Below, one piece after another: positions 40,701 through 55,700 of a DNA stretch of 64,000 nucleotides. Source of the stretch: Orthonyx spaldingii (lineage: Eukaryota > Chordata > Aves > Passeriformes > Orthonychidae); NCBI GenBank assembly GCA_013397795.1, contig VZTJ01005306.1:146932-210931 (forward strand). The letters run 5' to 3'. Position 1 is the stretch's first letter; every line of letters starts with the position of its first letter. Under the pieces are notes generated by a model that was not told the origin of the DNA, did no database searches, and was given only the letters and a program-made list of their open reading frames with translations. Both the position numbers and the translations under genes were made by a program.

Positions 40701-43700
40701 TACAAGATTAATCATCTTTCAGTATATAAAGAGCAAATATTTAAAAATATTTATGAACTCCTCGTAACTTTACCTCTACCAAAATGAAAACTGAGAAATT
40801 ATGTCTACACACAAGAAGCAGTATCTCTTTCCTATTTAATTAAAATGGAAATGCAGAAATGAGTATTTGGACCTTCACTGAATTTCCCACACACTGTCAC
40901 TGTAAATCAACGACCTTGAAATTACTGGATAGAAATTTTTGTGCTGGTAATCTCCATGTACCTCCACACTGTACCTTGGTCAACTGCAATGTTTTATGCT
41001 AAGAAACCATCACAAACAAAGTCCAAAAGCAGGCAACAGTGGACAAGACCAAGTCACCTCTAACTTACTTCATTTTAAAGCAACCAAGTGCACAAGCCTA
41101 CTTTAATCTCACATTGAGATGATGCCTTCATTAATGGAAGCTGCACCAGCCAGTGTTCTTGTAATTCACAGAGATTCTGTCTGTGATTTAATTAATCTTG
41201 CTCATTTCCCTGCCATTAGAAAATGATAGGGTTAATCACTTATCAATCCTGTTCATTTATCCACAATATCAGCTCTAAGATTTTCAGGTAATTTCCAGCC
41301 TATCAGGTTTTGATGGAAAAGCTACGAAAATTTGTACCAAAGTTTTGAGGTTTATTCTGCTACAATTCTGACTACATCCTTAAAGATGAAAAAAACACCA
41401 TAATCAAAAACTTTCCAGTTTACACAGAATGAGAGTTTTCCAGTCCATCATGAAAGAGTACCTTTTAACTCAGCAACCTGCATTTAATGTTGCATTACTG
41501 TGCCACCTTCCTTTATTCTTTCTTTACTAATTTTGTGCAAAAATAAAAGTTATCTGAAGCTTTATTTAAAAAATGGGTATGAACACCAGGTTAGGCCAGC
41601 CAAAAACAACAAAAAAAAAAGTCTCTAAGTCTCAAATTAAAAAACAAAGCTCCATTTTATAGAAATCAATATTAGCTTTTATTGAGCTCTCACAATGTAT
41701 TGCCCTCAATACACCATTAGCTGCACTGTTCTAGTTCAATCTAATTTATGTGAAATATTTTTCTTGAGTTAAATGAAACCAAACAAATCAGCAAGTAACA
41801 GTGATAATTACTCTATTCACACATTAAGTTCTAGAGTTGATTTTACTGACCTGTTTCTGTCTCTCTTATATGTTACTCTAAAGCAAATTACTAGTGAATA
41901 AAGCTGTTTCTTTGACAAGGACAAAGGAACTGATAGGTACTTTATACTGTATATTCTGCAAACTAATTGCCTGTATGGGTCTGGCTGGGATAGAGTTCAC
42001 ATTCTTCAAAGCAGTCGATAAGGTGCCATACTTTGGATTTGTGGCTACAACACTGTTGATAACAGGTGTTTTGGTTATTGCTGAGCAGTGATACTTTAAT
42101 AACTGTATCATTTAAATTTTGCAAGCTTTGCACAGCTACATTCTTGTTTTGCTAATTTAAGCAAGCCAACCTCCAAGCACCTCGTTAAGTACATTCAAGG
42201 ACTACACACACATGCAGACATACATATACACTTAGGGTCAGCAGTACTTCCCTGTTGGTACATTTTCTTCACAACCACCTTCTCTTCCCTTTCTCTGGCA
42301 TTCTATAGACTTTGTCAAACAGATGCAAGAAGCACATTAGTCACGTGAATCAGCATATACACAAACCTTATCCTGCAAACTACAGTGAATTCCCTAATTC
42401 AGTTTTCCCATTGAAGCTCAGTGTACACAAGCCTCGAAGATCTCAATCTGAGTATTATAGTTTCGTAGTTGACACATCCAAAGGTAAACTCAAAGTCTCT
42501 GGAATGGGCATCAATGCTTTCTTACAGAAACTTGGACCACAAGTCCGCAGGAGATGGGATTATGGAGAACATTAAACAACACCTGAAGCATAAGTCACAT
42601 ACTGTAGGAAGTCCCATGTGTCAGTGGGGCATTTCATCAAATTTTCTTCAGCCAGCTATTTTTGGAGATAATCATTAAATGAGTGATTCATTCTGCCTCA
42701 GAAAAAAAGAAAAAAAAAGAGAAAGCATTGCCAAGTCAATCCTCCTCCTTCCTCTGTACAAAGACTATAGTACAGCACATAGGATGTTGCCTATAGGGGA
42801 TATGGTTATATATGGGCAAGATAAAAAGCAAGGTCAGTACCCTGTGACTGACTGTCACATACCTATTAAATTCACATATATAACAGGATGCTATGAGGTC
42901 TATAATTGCTGTCACTGATGCTCCCTTTCTGCAACACAAGCTTGTCTTTTCCCAACTTTCATCACTGTGCCCAAACACATCTGGCTATTTTGTGCACAAG
43001 ATGGGCAGGGAAAGACAAGAGGGAAGTGGAAAGCGTTACACCAGCTTGCTTGGTTGACAGAACAGACAACATACATGAGGTCTTCTGATAAGTGCTACAC
43101 TTTGAATGACAAAACAATAAGAATATTCAGATCTCGTGTCAAACCCCCTGCCCTTTTAAAATTACTATTGTAGTAAAATAGGAAAATAATTCAAGTCTGT
43201 TAAATGAGTAAGGACACTGGTATCCTTTCTGAACATTGTTTATTATGATCATACATTCCAGGTCTATGGTCACTCTAAATTTATGGATTACTCTTCTGCA
43301 CATCCCTGTTCCCCAGAATACACTCCTCTGACAGGCAGCTGAGGGCATTTTGCACTGGAATTGACAGTTGTGAAACAAACCTTTTTTGGTAAGGCCTGCT
43401 TCAAAAGTGCCAGCACACACTGAAAATCAAGGACTGTGGTTGTTTTTCTTTACAAATGGGAGATTCAAGTTTCCATTTTCTGCTTCTGCAACCTTATGCA
43501 CGTTATCGTCGTATGTACAGATTTTAAGGGTTTAACAGTTCTAAAGGACATGACACCGAGTAGAAATGTAAACCACCCAAAATGCTCTCAAAACAAGCAG
43601 TTTTGCCAAATTCACTACTACAAGATGATAATATAAATAATTTAGCAGATTTCAACACCAGCATTTAGGATTGTCATTGACCTTATTCTCATTTACCTGT

Positions 43701-46700
43701 GTGAGGGCATTTAAAGGGGTAGCATACATGGTGCAGGACATAAGCCACATGATTAATAGCTCTGAAGTAGAAAAACACTACAGTCAGAGCAGTCACAAGT
43801 TACTAATCTAAAAATCTCTCCTACTCTCAAGCAAGATATCAGTCACTGTCAAAAATCTGATTAACCAGCTGTCCAGTCCACGTATCTGCTCTCATTTCCC
43901 TTCATATACTTTTCCTCAATTTTCCACTTTAATGAAAAATTCATATGAATCTAGAACTCAGTCTGTTTAAAACACATCTGATTACCAATGCATTCTAACT
44001 CATATTCCCTACCTTAGCTACAAGAAGCCTTATGAAAGCTGAAGATACATCAAATAATTTTGTGAAAAGCACTTCTAACTTACTTAAAAGCAATTTCCAG
44101 TTTACTCACTAGAGCTCATATATGCCTTTATGGTTACTGAACAAAAGCTTTCCTTTGCTCTTAATACATAGGAATTGTATGCCTTGTGCCTAAAGCAATT
44201 TGATTCCTTCCCTCTTCATTACCTGCTTGCAATAAAACTTGCAAGAGAGCATAAACATTTGAGAATTGCCATATGAGAAAATAATGTTAGTAATTTACTA
44301 TAAGCTTGCAGTAGGTTTGTAGATATGATTTTTCCTGACACGCTATACAAAGTTTAGTCCGTATCCATTTACACCATTACTCACATAGGCACATCCTAGA
44401 ATTTTTAAAGAATGTTTTTACAGCTTTCATATCTGACCTGCAAATAAGCAAAAACTAATCTTTTCATAATATTTAATTTAAATGGCATTAAAGATTAAAT
44501 GTGTTATTCTTTTTACCCTCCTATAAGATACCAGCACTTCTTTTTTCAGACTTTTAACTAAAGATGAAGAAACTTACAAATGAGACTAACTCTTCAGAAC
44601 TAAGGATACTTTTAGCAAGTGATGAACTCCTATTTTGCCTAACTAGCAAAAAAGCCAGAAAACCAATGTCCTATACTGAAACACAAGTTGAACTGTGATG
44701 GTATCATTATGAAGTGGTACAGACTACAGCAACTCTGCAAACTCTGATACATGTCTAATCAAGAGAAAAACCTGCATGCCAACAGCAACAAAAACCCCAC
44801 CATTCTTATTTATCAAACTAGAATTATCTTGAACCAAACAAAGAGCCAAGGCAAGGGGGAAATGTAAATTTATTATTTAAGAGTCTATTGTGATTATTTC
44901 AGTGAATCACTCACAGACACTGAACTACTGACAGTCACCTGGGTAAGTTCATTTAAGGCATTCACACTAAGCAAACCAACAAAACCAAATTGCCTTTTGT
45001 TGTTGTTGCTAAATATGATTCTGTACACATGAAGGTCCTCCAGTCAAAACATATCCAAAGGAAAACTTTTTTAAGTGGTCCTTGATCTACATCTTCACTT
45101 TAAAAACCTGGGTATATGGATTTCATTAGATTTGCACAGTTAGAGCAAGATACTTGAGCAAGATTATGTAAAATGCATTGTATCTTTAGTCTTTTGAATT
45201 AAAAACCTCATGGCAGAACTAACAGACCCTGCGCCAGAATCTTATTCCATTAATATGATTTTATCTGGGTCTCGGCTAATACACTAATCATTTCTGTGAA
45301 AATGGATTAAGACTATTCCTTTGTTCTTACTTATTGACCAAGCAGCACTAACATTGTATTTTAACTGAATTTAAAATGTTAGCTCAGATCTCATTTACTT
45401 TAGTCAATGTATTCCAAGAAGGTTTAAAACGTTTCATGTCTTGTACTTAGCTGGATTGGTTTAGCTCCTTTCTAATGCATCAGACAATCTCAGAGGCCCT
45501 TTTACCTTCCTCAAAACGATGTATGAACCCTGCAGAAGTATAATTTTCTAAAATGAAGTTAGCTTTCTTTTTATACTTACTGCTGAGACTACAGCAAAGT
45601 ACCAGAGATAAATCCTTATTCTTATATTCATGCTTTAAATCTATATAATAACAACCACATTTGAAATACTAGTTCTATGCATTCAGATTTGAATATATTA
45701 GGTGCTTAAAGCGGAAAAGTTCAGAATAGGGTAGGAAAAAGGAGGAAAAGCTCTTTTTCTGAAGTTTGATACTTGAAAAAAGCATCAAAAGATTGCAAGG
45801 TGATTGTTAGGTAATGGTCACAAGAAGACGTAGCAACTTGAAGCCAAGTTAGGGATGGCAAGACTGCAGTACAGGAGAGGCACATATTCTGAATTCAGAA
45901 ATATTCAAGTTTTCCAGAGATTCTGGGGGCAAAGACTTGAGCAGAGTTTGCTGCAGCTGTAAATCTTTGAAATTACTGCATTTGAGCCCAGAAGCAAGGA
46001 CCTGTTTACAAGGACACAAAAGGCAGAGAAAAAGCTGTTTATCAACCCTTTTCCTATTTCGTATTATCTTGTCATGGAACTTGATTTAGATAAAATGAAA
46101 GAATTCTGCTTTTAATCCAGTAAAACCTGGGGTTTGCATCTTATAGAAGAAATCACTATGAATCAGAAAATCTAGACAAATCCATCTTACAGCTAATCCA
46201 GTGTCCCATTATGAGATCTGTAAATCAGGTTAGGGTCAAAGTGTTTTAATGCATCTCAGTTTGCAAGATGTGAAATGCAATGAACATGGTTTGCATTTTT
46301 GTAAGCTATTTTAAATATACTTTCAGTTTTTGAATCACATACTATGGTTATATGAACTCAGCTTACATATTTCTACTCGATTTCTACTGCACTCATTAGC
46401 CTTGGCAAGATTACAATAATGCAGCTATATTAGTTCCAGTTCCTCATTAAACTATTTTCTTTTATAACTTTCCTTCCAAAAACCTTTCAAGTAATACATA
46501 ATACCACATCAGTGTACCCAATCAGAACTAAAGGGCATTTATTTGTAATTTCTTCTCCATATATTTCCAGACAAGAATGAGCTGTTTCAGGCATGGCAAC
46601 TGACTGAGCTCATAGCAAAAAAACAATCAAAGAAATGCTTTCCATCCCTATTCATGAAGGTATGTTTCTCAGTCTTTTCCTTAACTGTACCAAAAGTGGT

Positions 46701-49700
46701 TTTTTTTGCTGAAAAATGCTTTCTGTGCGGAACTTCATTCAATATCAAGACCCTACACCTTTAGCCTGCAATCAGCTCATACTTTAGATCTTTCCAGGTG
46801 CTTGTATCTTACTCACTGGTTAGTCCAGCATGAAATGTGCTGTTAACACAAATTATTGTGATCACAGTATGTTTGTCTCCAGCAGCTGGTGTTCAACATG
46901 CTGCCTCTGCAAATAGTTGGCCTCTAGATGTTGGTCTCTGCAGGTGATGACCCTCAGATTCCTCAGACCTGCAGCCTCTTTCCAGTGGCCAGAACCAGCC
47001 TCTTACCCCACTTGTCTGGTAGCTGGCCTTGAAGTTTGCAAGTGTTCACACACAGGCACAGAAGAGACAATGAACTCACACTCAAAAGGTTGCAAACAGC
47101 ATTTGCAAGAATACCAAATAGCCTGCAGAGATCAAGTGAAGGCTCAGACAATCCTACTGCCCACAACCTGCCCAACAACCAGCATGGATGGGACTGCCCC
47201 CTTTTATCTGCTTCCCCCCAGCTTCCTCGTGCTTGTTACACCCCAATCCACCTTGATTTCTCTATTCCCATTTTGATCTCTGTCACCTAAACATCCCATA
47301 ATAAGCTGCACACAATATTCTCCGTCCCATTCCCAAATTCTTTTCTCTCTGCATTCCACAGCAAGCCCTATACCCTATTATGCAATCACTCCTTACTTGC
47401 CTGGTATTCCTAGGAGAGAATCCTTTTCCTTCATGCACCTCACTACTTTCCTTTGATGTACTAGAAGCAGATCACTGGCTCTGTTTTTACTGATCAGATT
47501 ACTCCACTTTGTGGCCCTGTTGTTGTTTGTCTGATTCTTACAGTCTTTATGTTTCAGTCTTACAGCATCACACTGAACAGTGTTTCATATAAGCAACCTC
47601 TGATTAAGGACATTTTACTCAGAGTGTTGGACTCATACTCTGTACTGGCATAATTTCTATCATTATCACAAACAGTATAATACAAACACTTTATGAAATC
47701 TAAGCATACTACTTCTCTAAAGATGCATTTGAAAAAGCCTCTCAATTAGCTACATGGAAATTCAATCCTCTCAGCGACAGCTAATCAGACTGAAATAACC
47801 CCACAGGTTAATTTTTCTTACTTTTGCTTGTTGCTTTCTTTAACTACCAGAGATGTTAGGAGAGAGCTGAGGAGTACTTTACCATCCTCACATACATATA
47901 CATAATTCTGTTTCACAAATGTAGAATTTAGTGAGAGGGAAAAATGTTTAATAAATACTTATGCATCATTAGCTATATTAGTTTATTCTGCCAGTCAGGG
48001 TATGTTTTCCCTAATTTTGTTCTCATTTCAAAAGTTAATCACTTTGAAACAGTTACTTTAAAAGCTAAGTAATTTTAACCTATCGTATACAATACCAAAA
48101 GGGATTTCTCTTTACTTGGGCAAGCTCCATTTTCTTTGTCTTCATCCTCCATACCATCATAATCTTTGACATCAACTATCAAGATGCACTGCAGCCTCCA
48201 TCTCAACTGGAAATGAGTCAAGCTTCTTTCTGCTTCTAATCCTCCAGTTTAAATAATGTGAACCTATATTAAATTTCTGTGTATTCTGAAACGGAATATT
48301 TAAGTCATCATTACAAAATGTAAGGACTGCTAAAGCCTTTTATCTTCACAGCTTCAAAGATGCCAAAGTTTTAAAACTGCCCTTCAGAGTGGTATTACAA
48401 GACCTCTGATTTGTTTGTTCAGTCATCCATTTCAACATTTATGCTAAGATTCAGACAACCTGTTTCATTTACACCACTAAAATAATTCATGTTTAAACCA
48501 AGGAAAAAGATACATTGATATCTACTTACAGTGTAAACTGAGGGTTAAATAGGTAAGACAAAAAACCAATATGTTCTCTTGAGCAGAAGTTACCCATGTT
48601 ACTGCACAGTGTAAAATACACTTTCTGCCTAGCAGACAAGCCTGCAGTACCTTACTCTGACATGAAGTACAATATTCTCAAGTTGAGAGACAATACTTGC
48701 TGAGCAGAGAGGCAGGACAGGTTTATTTGGCAACAGTACCATGGCATGCCTGGGGACCAACCTCAGAATTGCCCCATTTTCTTCTAGCTGCAGGTACCAA
48801 TTTTATAAGAGAAAAAATTCAAGTAAAACTGAAACACAAGCTCATCCAGTTGCAATTCTTTTTTCAACAAAGCCAGGAGAGAATTCATTGCAAGTGGGTT
48901 AACATTTCTGATATAGGTATGGAATTTAGCATTGAAGAGTTGCCAGTTATTAAACAACTAGGCAACTGCTATCTTAATTTTGCATCACACTTATCATCTG
49001 ACAAAATTATCTAGAGTAAGAAAGCTGTCCATTTCCTTCAAACTGTGTTGAAAGACCCTGCTTCTATCTTCTCTTGCTTCTACCTCTACCACAGCTAGTG
49101 CTACTTTCCAACTACCTTTGAGTTAATTTTGTGAAGACATAATTATGCAACAGTATGAATGCCAGAGTCATAAAGTGTTCCATGCAACTGTTCTAGTGCC
49201 AGTAGAAACTATCAAAATGCAATAAATTCAACAGTCCAAAGAAATATTCTTTTCAGCAGAAAGGCACAAAATCAATACCTATGTCAACTACGAATTTAAA
49301 CTGGAAGACACTCAAAGTTGTTGCAATACACTGGAAGACTGCTGAAACATCTTCTTCTTCTTCTTCTTAACCATTTAAAGCCTAAGCTAATGTTGGAGAT
49401 TTAATATTGTCAGTGACGTCTAAAATAATTTTTTATGAAAAATAAGTCAGTATCTTTACTATTCAGTGAGATTTGCACATCTGACAGGATTTCCCATTAC
49501 CCCACTGTCCTATCCTGATGGTCACACACTGGAGTGAGATTAAGCACGTTCTGTCTCAAGCATGGTAAAATGAAACAGAACACACAAAGACACTTGATTG
49601 CTTTGCCCATGCTCCAGTACTTGCATTATTTTGAGAAAACAAAGGAAGCCTATTATTCAAAGCAAGATAAGATTATTATTTGGAGTGACATTATTTAAAG

Positions 49701-52700
49701 TATTTTTCCTCTTATCAGCTTCATCCTATCCAATCCTTATCCTTCTTTACACTCAGTTCCATGTATCAGTACCACTTAGGTAAAAGCATCGTGCATTTTA
49801 TTCCTGCACATTTGACTGATTGTATACAATCTCCTAACTAGTACCATAATTTTTATAAAACTTTTTAGATGAGATTGTATATTTGCAGTTTTAATCATGC
49901 ATGGTACTGTTGGTTTCAAATGTCTCAGAATGTCTTTTTTCTAAGACTGAGTAAGGCTGATTTAGTTCATGCTTGTTTAAATGTGTCCACTTTATTTTGT
50001 TCAATATACAAATAAGCATAGGTAGTCTTAATTGTCTCAAAGTCACCAGGAAAAAAGATTAAGCTTATCACAAGCTGAAAATGCCATCTGTTAATAAGTA
50101 TTACCAACTGAAACCCAAGGCAGTATTATGTTTTGACCCTGCACGGAGCAAAAGTGTGACAGAGGATCAATTAAAACTAAGCAAGCTTCAAACAGCTTTC
50201 TGTTAAAAAGAGTTTGGCAAGTTAAACAAAGGCAAATTTAACCAAAGCAGACCCTGCTCAAGCTTGTTCTCATTGTTTTTAGATACTACTTGTATAGAAT
50301 TTTTTAAAATTGCATTAAAATACTGTTCTGCTGCAGACCACAGTTGAGAGGATCAAGCTGATACAGCAAACACACACTGGACTGAAGAAAAAAAAGTGAT
50401 ACCCTTCCTGAACGCTGACTCTTTTTCCAACATTAAAAAGATAAAAACTTTCCCTTTTTTTTTCTGACAAAAAAAGGGTTTCTTTCATTGCTTCTACCTG
50501 CAATATCTATTTCTTAATTTCTTTGTCTACAACTTCAAATACGTAATAAGAGCCACGACAGATTAATTTCATTAAGTAAGACTATTTTTCATGGCAATCC
50601 TCAAACAGAATTAGTTCTTTGTTACCTGCAAAAGGAATGAATAGCACAGTTTCAGGAAGAATCTAATTTGATTTGCTTTCCTCCAGATTAGCATTAAAAA
50701 CAACCAAAGGACTCAAAATAATCTGATCTCTTCCGTAAGACTGAGAAGGTATGATTAGAAATGTAAAACCAGGCTGGGAGAGGTCCACAGTCCGTAAAAT
50801 GCACACTGAGAGAACAAGAAGCCTTAAAACCCTTCACCCTTTGTGGGGGTAGGAGGCAGGGAAACAGGTTGCCCTATGTCTGATCACATACTCCTAAATT
50901 CTGAGCTTTAATTCTTATCTGCTTAGTCTGAATTTGTGAAAACAAGGACTAAGAGTATAAATAAGACTATGTATTCAACCAGAGAGCAAAACAGGTTTCT
51001 GTTTTTCTGTTCCCATTATATACATGATAGCTTTTTAATTAGAATTTAAAGTAATACTGCATTTTATATAAAAATCAAAAGGAAAAAATATTTTTAAAAG
51101 AAATCGCTCAGAAAGGCAAATCATGCTTAGAGATCTATGGAAATGTTCTTAACAACTGTTCAAGTGATTTAGCAAATGTATCAACAATACAGTATCAAAA
51201 AAGAGAAAATATTTAGAATATTTATAATCGGATTCTGCATCTAAATTAACATTCATGTCAATATTTGTGAATTCACTTATTCCTACAAGTTAAAAGTAAA
51301 CACTTAAACATACCACTTTCACCAAACTGGTATTTAGGTGGACACCAAATATTCTGCAGGCTTTCATTTCTTCCATGTATTCTTACAGTGCTACTCAGTT
51401 TTAAAGAAGTGTAGAACACTAGAGAACGATTTGCTTCAACTCATTGTCCTTGTACAAAATTATTAGGATGATAACTTGTAATACTTTGGATAAGTAAATT
51501 ACATGCCAGAAAATAAGGGGTACTGATAGTTCCTCTTGCCTCAACTGTCCAGGCAGGTTGATTTTTGTGGGAGTTTTAGCTCTCTTTGGGGGAAAAGAAA
51601 CACACCACCCTAACAAGCTACGTTAAGTTCTTCCTATTTGTTTAAATGAGTATTTGACACATCATCTTTTCTACATGAAGGGGAAAAGCTGCTAGTATGA
51701 CTTGCCCCCACTTTTATTTGAGGGGTTCTCTAGCATGTTTTAAATGCAAATAAATTGATGTCTGTACCTCTGTAATAAAGGCCATCTGCTGCTGGCTGGT
51801 ACCAGCTGACTGAGAGGCAGCAGCTCACTGCTACTGCCAAGTTTAATCTGCCAATTTAGTGTTCATTTTGGGGAAGAAAAACAGCATCTGATATACCACC
51901 ACTGAAAAATAACCTCCAAATGACCCATTCCTGTCACTTGAAATAACTTTATACAAAAACAAGAGCCAGTTTCAAATTCAAAATGCAATATAATAAAACA
52001 AACTAACTTACAGTGTCATACTGAACTTCAGTTAATCAAGTGTAGCTGCTGCAGCCTTTCAGAACCATTCATCATCCTGATATGTTCAGCAGAATGAAAA
52101 AAGTTTTAACTTTGAATGTCAATATTAGTTTGCAAATGCACAAGTACTTAGTGGAAAAAAAAGTAGTTCATTCTTTACATCCTAACCATTTAACTTTACT
52201 GTCCCAGTACAACACGATCTCATCTTAAAAGGGTTTACTTCAATAACTTAGAAGTGGTTTCACAGTAACTATGGTCCTCAACATGCAGTATTTTACAGGG
52301 AAAACATCACAATATTTTCATGACAGTACTCAATTCATGTGAAACTTCTAAACTAAACAGCGGAGAAAGTTACACAGCGCTAAACCGAAACACTTCCAAA
52401 GTATTCAGTGTCATGGACTTAGCTGAACTTTCTAATTTTGGATATTAGAAATTCTTACCAAGTTTTCCATGGACAGTTTTCCAAATAACTTCTGGCTTAA
52501 TTCTGGGTTGTTAGCACTGTTGCACACCACGTTTTCTTAATTTAAAAATCAGACTACATAGAAAGTTGAACCCTACAAGAATCTGAACATTTAGGCACAC
52601 CAATTTTCTTTACTCTGGGAGCACTCCAGAGCCTCATAACATCATTCCTAGTTATGTCTTTTTTGTTTGAATTTGTACTGCAGAAGTACATAAATAGGTA

Positions 52701-55700
52701 TGTCTTGAAAAAAACTAAACAGTCCTAGTTGCTTCTGAAATTCAAGAAGTCATTCATACAGCTCAGTCCAACTTCTCTGTTCTGAACAGTGCAAAGCAAA
52801 TGCCTTTACTAAATGAAGTATTATTCCTTACACTCTTTGACTGCTTGTGAACAATATTTCTCAGTTCACTCTCTGCAGCTTCTGTTTATCCTTAGGGCAC
52901 ACAGTCTCTCCAGTTCACACAGTGGCCATGTCCCAGCTGTCCCCTGGTCGCTCAGCCCAAATGACCTAAATGCACCTCATCTCCTACTTTTCCATGCTTC
53001 CTCTCAGTGGAAAACAGGTACAAGTTGGATAGAGTGCACACAAAGCCTGCTCCAACCTGCTGCATGAAGAAGTAGCATGGAACTTACCTAAAGTGCTCCT
53101 CTGTGCTCTAAGAAGAAACTTGACCTAAACTATCTACAGAGGTTAAATTTTATTTCAGAAAACTATGAGGCTTTGAGAGCTCCCTCACGCACAAGTAGAA
53201 TACTTATGCTACATATTCTTTTTTAAATCACCAGATAATTCTAAATTGAACACATGCAATTACTCAAGGATGAACAAAAATTCTACTCAGTAAACACGCT
53301 AGAAATAAAAAAGGAGTTCAGTGGTTTACTCTGTTCTCGAGCAGAGAACTTGTTCAGTCAGCTTAAGCAGAAAAGAAAGGAAAAGAAAAAAAAAAGAAAA
53401 TCATGCTGTTTTGGGAAATTTCACTACCTTCAGCTGTGCAAAAGAGCAATTAATAAGGGAAAGCTCCTCAGCAGCTGATGAAAGGGTAGGCAGGATGATG
53501 AAGTTTAAAAATGGCTAGCAAAAGTCTAGATGTTTTTTCCTGCCTACAAATTAAAGATTTTCGTATGCAACTATCAACAAAACATATAAGATTGGTAGTC
53601 AAACTACAGACTTTCTTCCCCTCCCCACTAATAAAATGCAGTCTTACAACATGAGATTTACATTTTCAGTCAATTTAAAATCTCTTAATTGTCTGTACAG
53701 AACATGTAACATTTGCTTTCATTACATGACAGCCTGCCTTATGCTATCATCCTGCTCTTGGCCCATCGGAAACACTAAGAAGCACACAATTAGCTCAGTT
53801 TCATTATTTTTTCCTGCAACTCAACGCATTTTTTATACTGCTAAAATTTGCACTTCTGTTGCTTGCAAACAAGCTGGGTTTTGAGTGAACACGTCAGCTT
53901 CACATTACCTGGCCCCAGTTTTCATGTTATGAAAAACAAGATACTAATTGTTACAGCAGTTTTCTTGCAGTATTTTCCCTGTTTCTCCAAAGTAACTGTA
54001 AGGATAAGGGTTTTTGAGGCAGAAGCACTAAGGAAACTTGAGATCTGCAACTGTGGAAATAGCATAGGGAGAGAGGGAGGAAAGACCCTGGGTAACTTAT
54101 GCAAGTTTTTAAACTTTCTTCAATTAGATTGAAAAGAATGATTACAGCTGCCAGTAGCTTGTCAGTGTCGCTTAGTTTATTAAGAGTTCTGCAGACCTGA
54201 TGTGGAACATCTTGTTGTTGGCTGCTTCCAATAAAAGGCTAATCACTTGACTAGATTCAATCAGTAGCTGACATAGTAAGATACTGTTATATTACAAATT
54301 ATATAACTTCATCAGAGAAAGTGAACAGCCCAGGAAAACAGTGAAACAAGTATCCTTGCTTCTCATTATTCTACAGTAGATCTCTCTGATCTTGAGGAAA
54401 TTCTACACTACATCTGAACTTTCCAATGTGAATGCTCATAAAAAAATATTTCCCCTGAAACCCATTTCAAGCACATGATGTTTCTTTAGTGAAAATCAAT
54501 TTCAGTAAGAAAACTCACTATTATTAAATCAGTTAAAAGATTACGTTCTTAATTTATCAAAGCATGATAATCAACAAAGTATCTTTTATGCCATAATTAC
54601 CTGACACATAAATGCAATATTGGAATCATAAGTTTACTAAATCAATGCTACAAGCTTTCAGTAATATTTGAAAATGCAAGAGGAATCATGCTAGACATTT
54701 AGCTTGCTAAAGGCCGAGGATCAGTTAGTGACAAGATCTAGTTACTGACAAGAGAAAGGCTCTTAAATGGATGTAGGAGCAAATTAGTCAGCTCTATGAA
54801 GCAGAGATGAGAACATGAGAATTGAATGTGAACATTTAAAATTTTTAGGATGCATATTCTTGTTTAAAGAGCTAAGAAATTTAATCTCATCAAAAGATAA
54901 AATTGAAGTCACTAGGAACTGAAGACTTGCAGGACTACATGACACTTGAGAATAGATCTGAAGTTTTCTCTGGATTCATCTTTTTACCAGTTTAAGACCT
55001 CTAATTTTTTCCATCTGTATTGATTCTTCCATAGGATGACTAAAACAGTGCCTCAATTACCTTAATCTAAAAGAAATCTCAAAATTGTGGCAGAACTGCC
55101 AACTGCTTGCTCACGTGTTTTTAGTTCATTAACTTCCCAAGCCTGGAATAACTCGACTGGAGATAAACCATGCCTGTAGTAAAGGCAACCAGTGTCTTTA
55201 CATAAGAAGTGTGCAGACTTCTCATGTTGTTCCCTCCTCCAGGAACTGGGAAAAATAACCAACTACTGCTTGATGTGCTAAAAACACGATAGATACCATG
55301 GTCAAGATGCCTCCAACTCCCCTGCTGATTTAGGATGCAATATTTAAGACATCCCACAGTAAGTCTCCACCTGGATGTGAAGTGTATCATTATTACTGAA
55401 ATACTAATGTTTATCAGCTCCCTAAAGCAGAATCACACCACAAAAACAGCAATGTATTATTCCATGTATGAAAATAGAACCTTTTGGTTTTCTATCTCAC
55501 CAATACTTATCAACAGAAACAAATATTTGATACAGGTCTCTTTTGTTTGAATTAAAGAAAGCAACTACAATTTTAAAATACGTAAAGTTTCCAGTTTAAA
55601 AGCAGTTTATTTTGCATGAATGATCCTTTAAAATGCCAAGCTTGAAGAATGTCTTAAACTAAAAAGACGACACACAGATGAGTTCCATTTGAGCAGTCGA

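Noticed and set aside
46917..47276. 119-codon + strand frame as a host gene
   Set aside because: No family resemblance, no splice context, and it sits in a probable decayed repeat.
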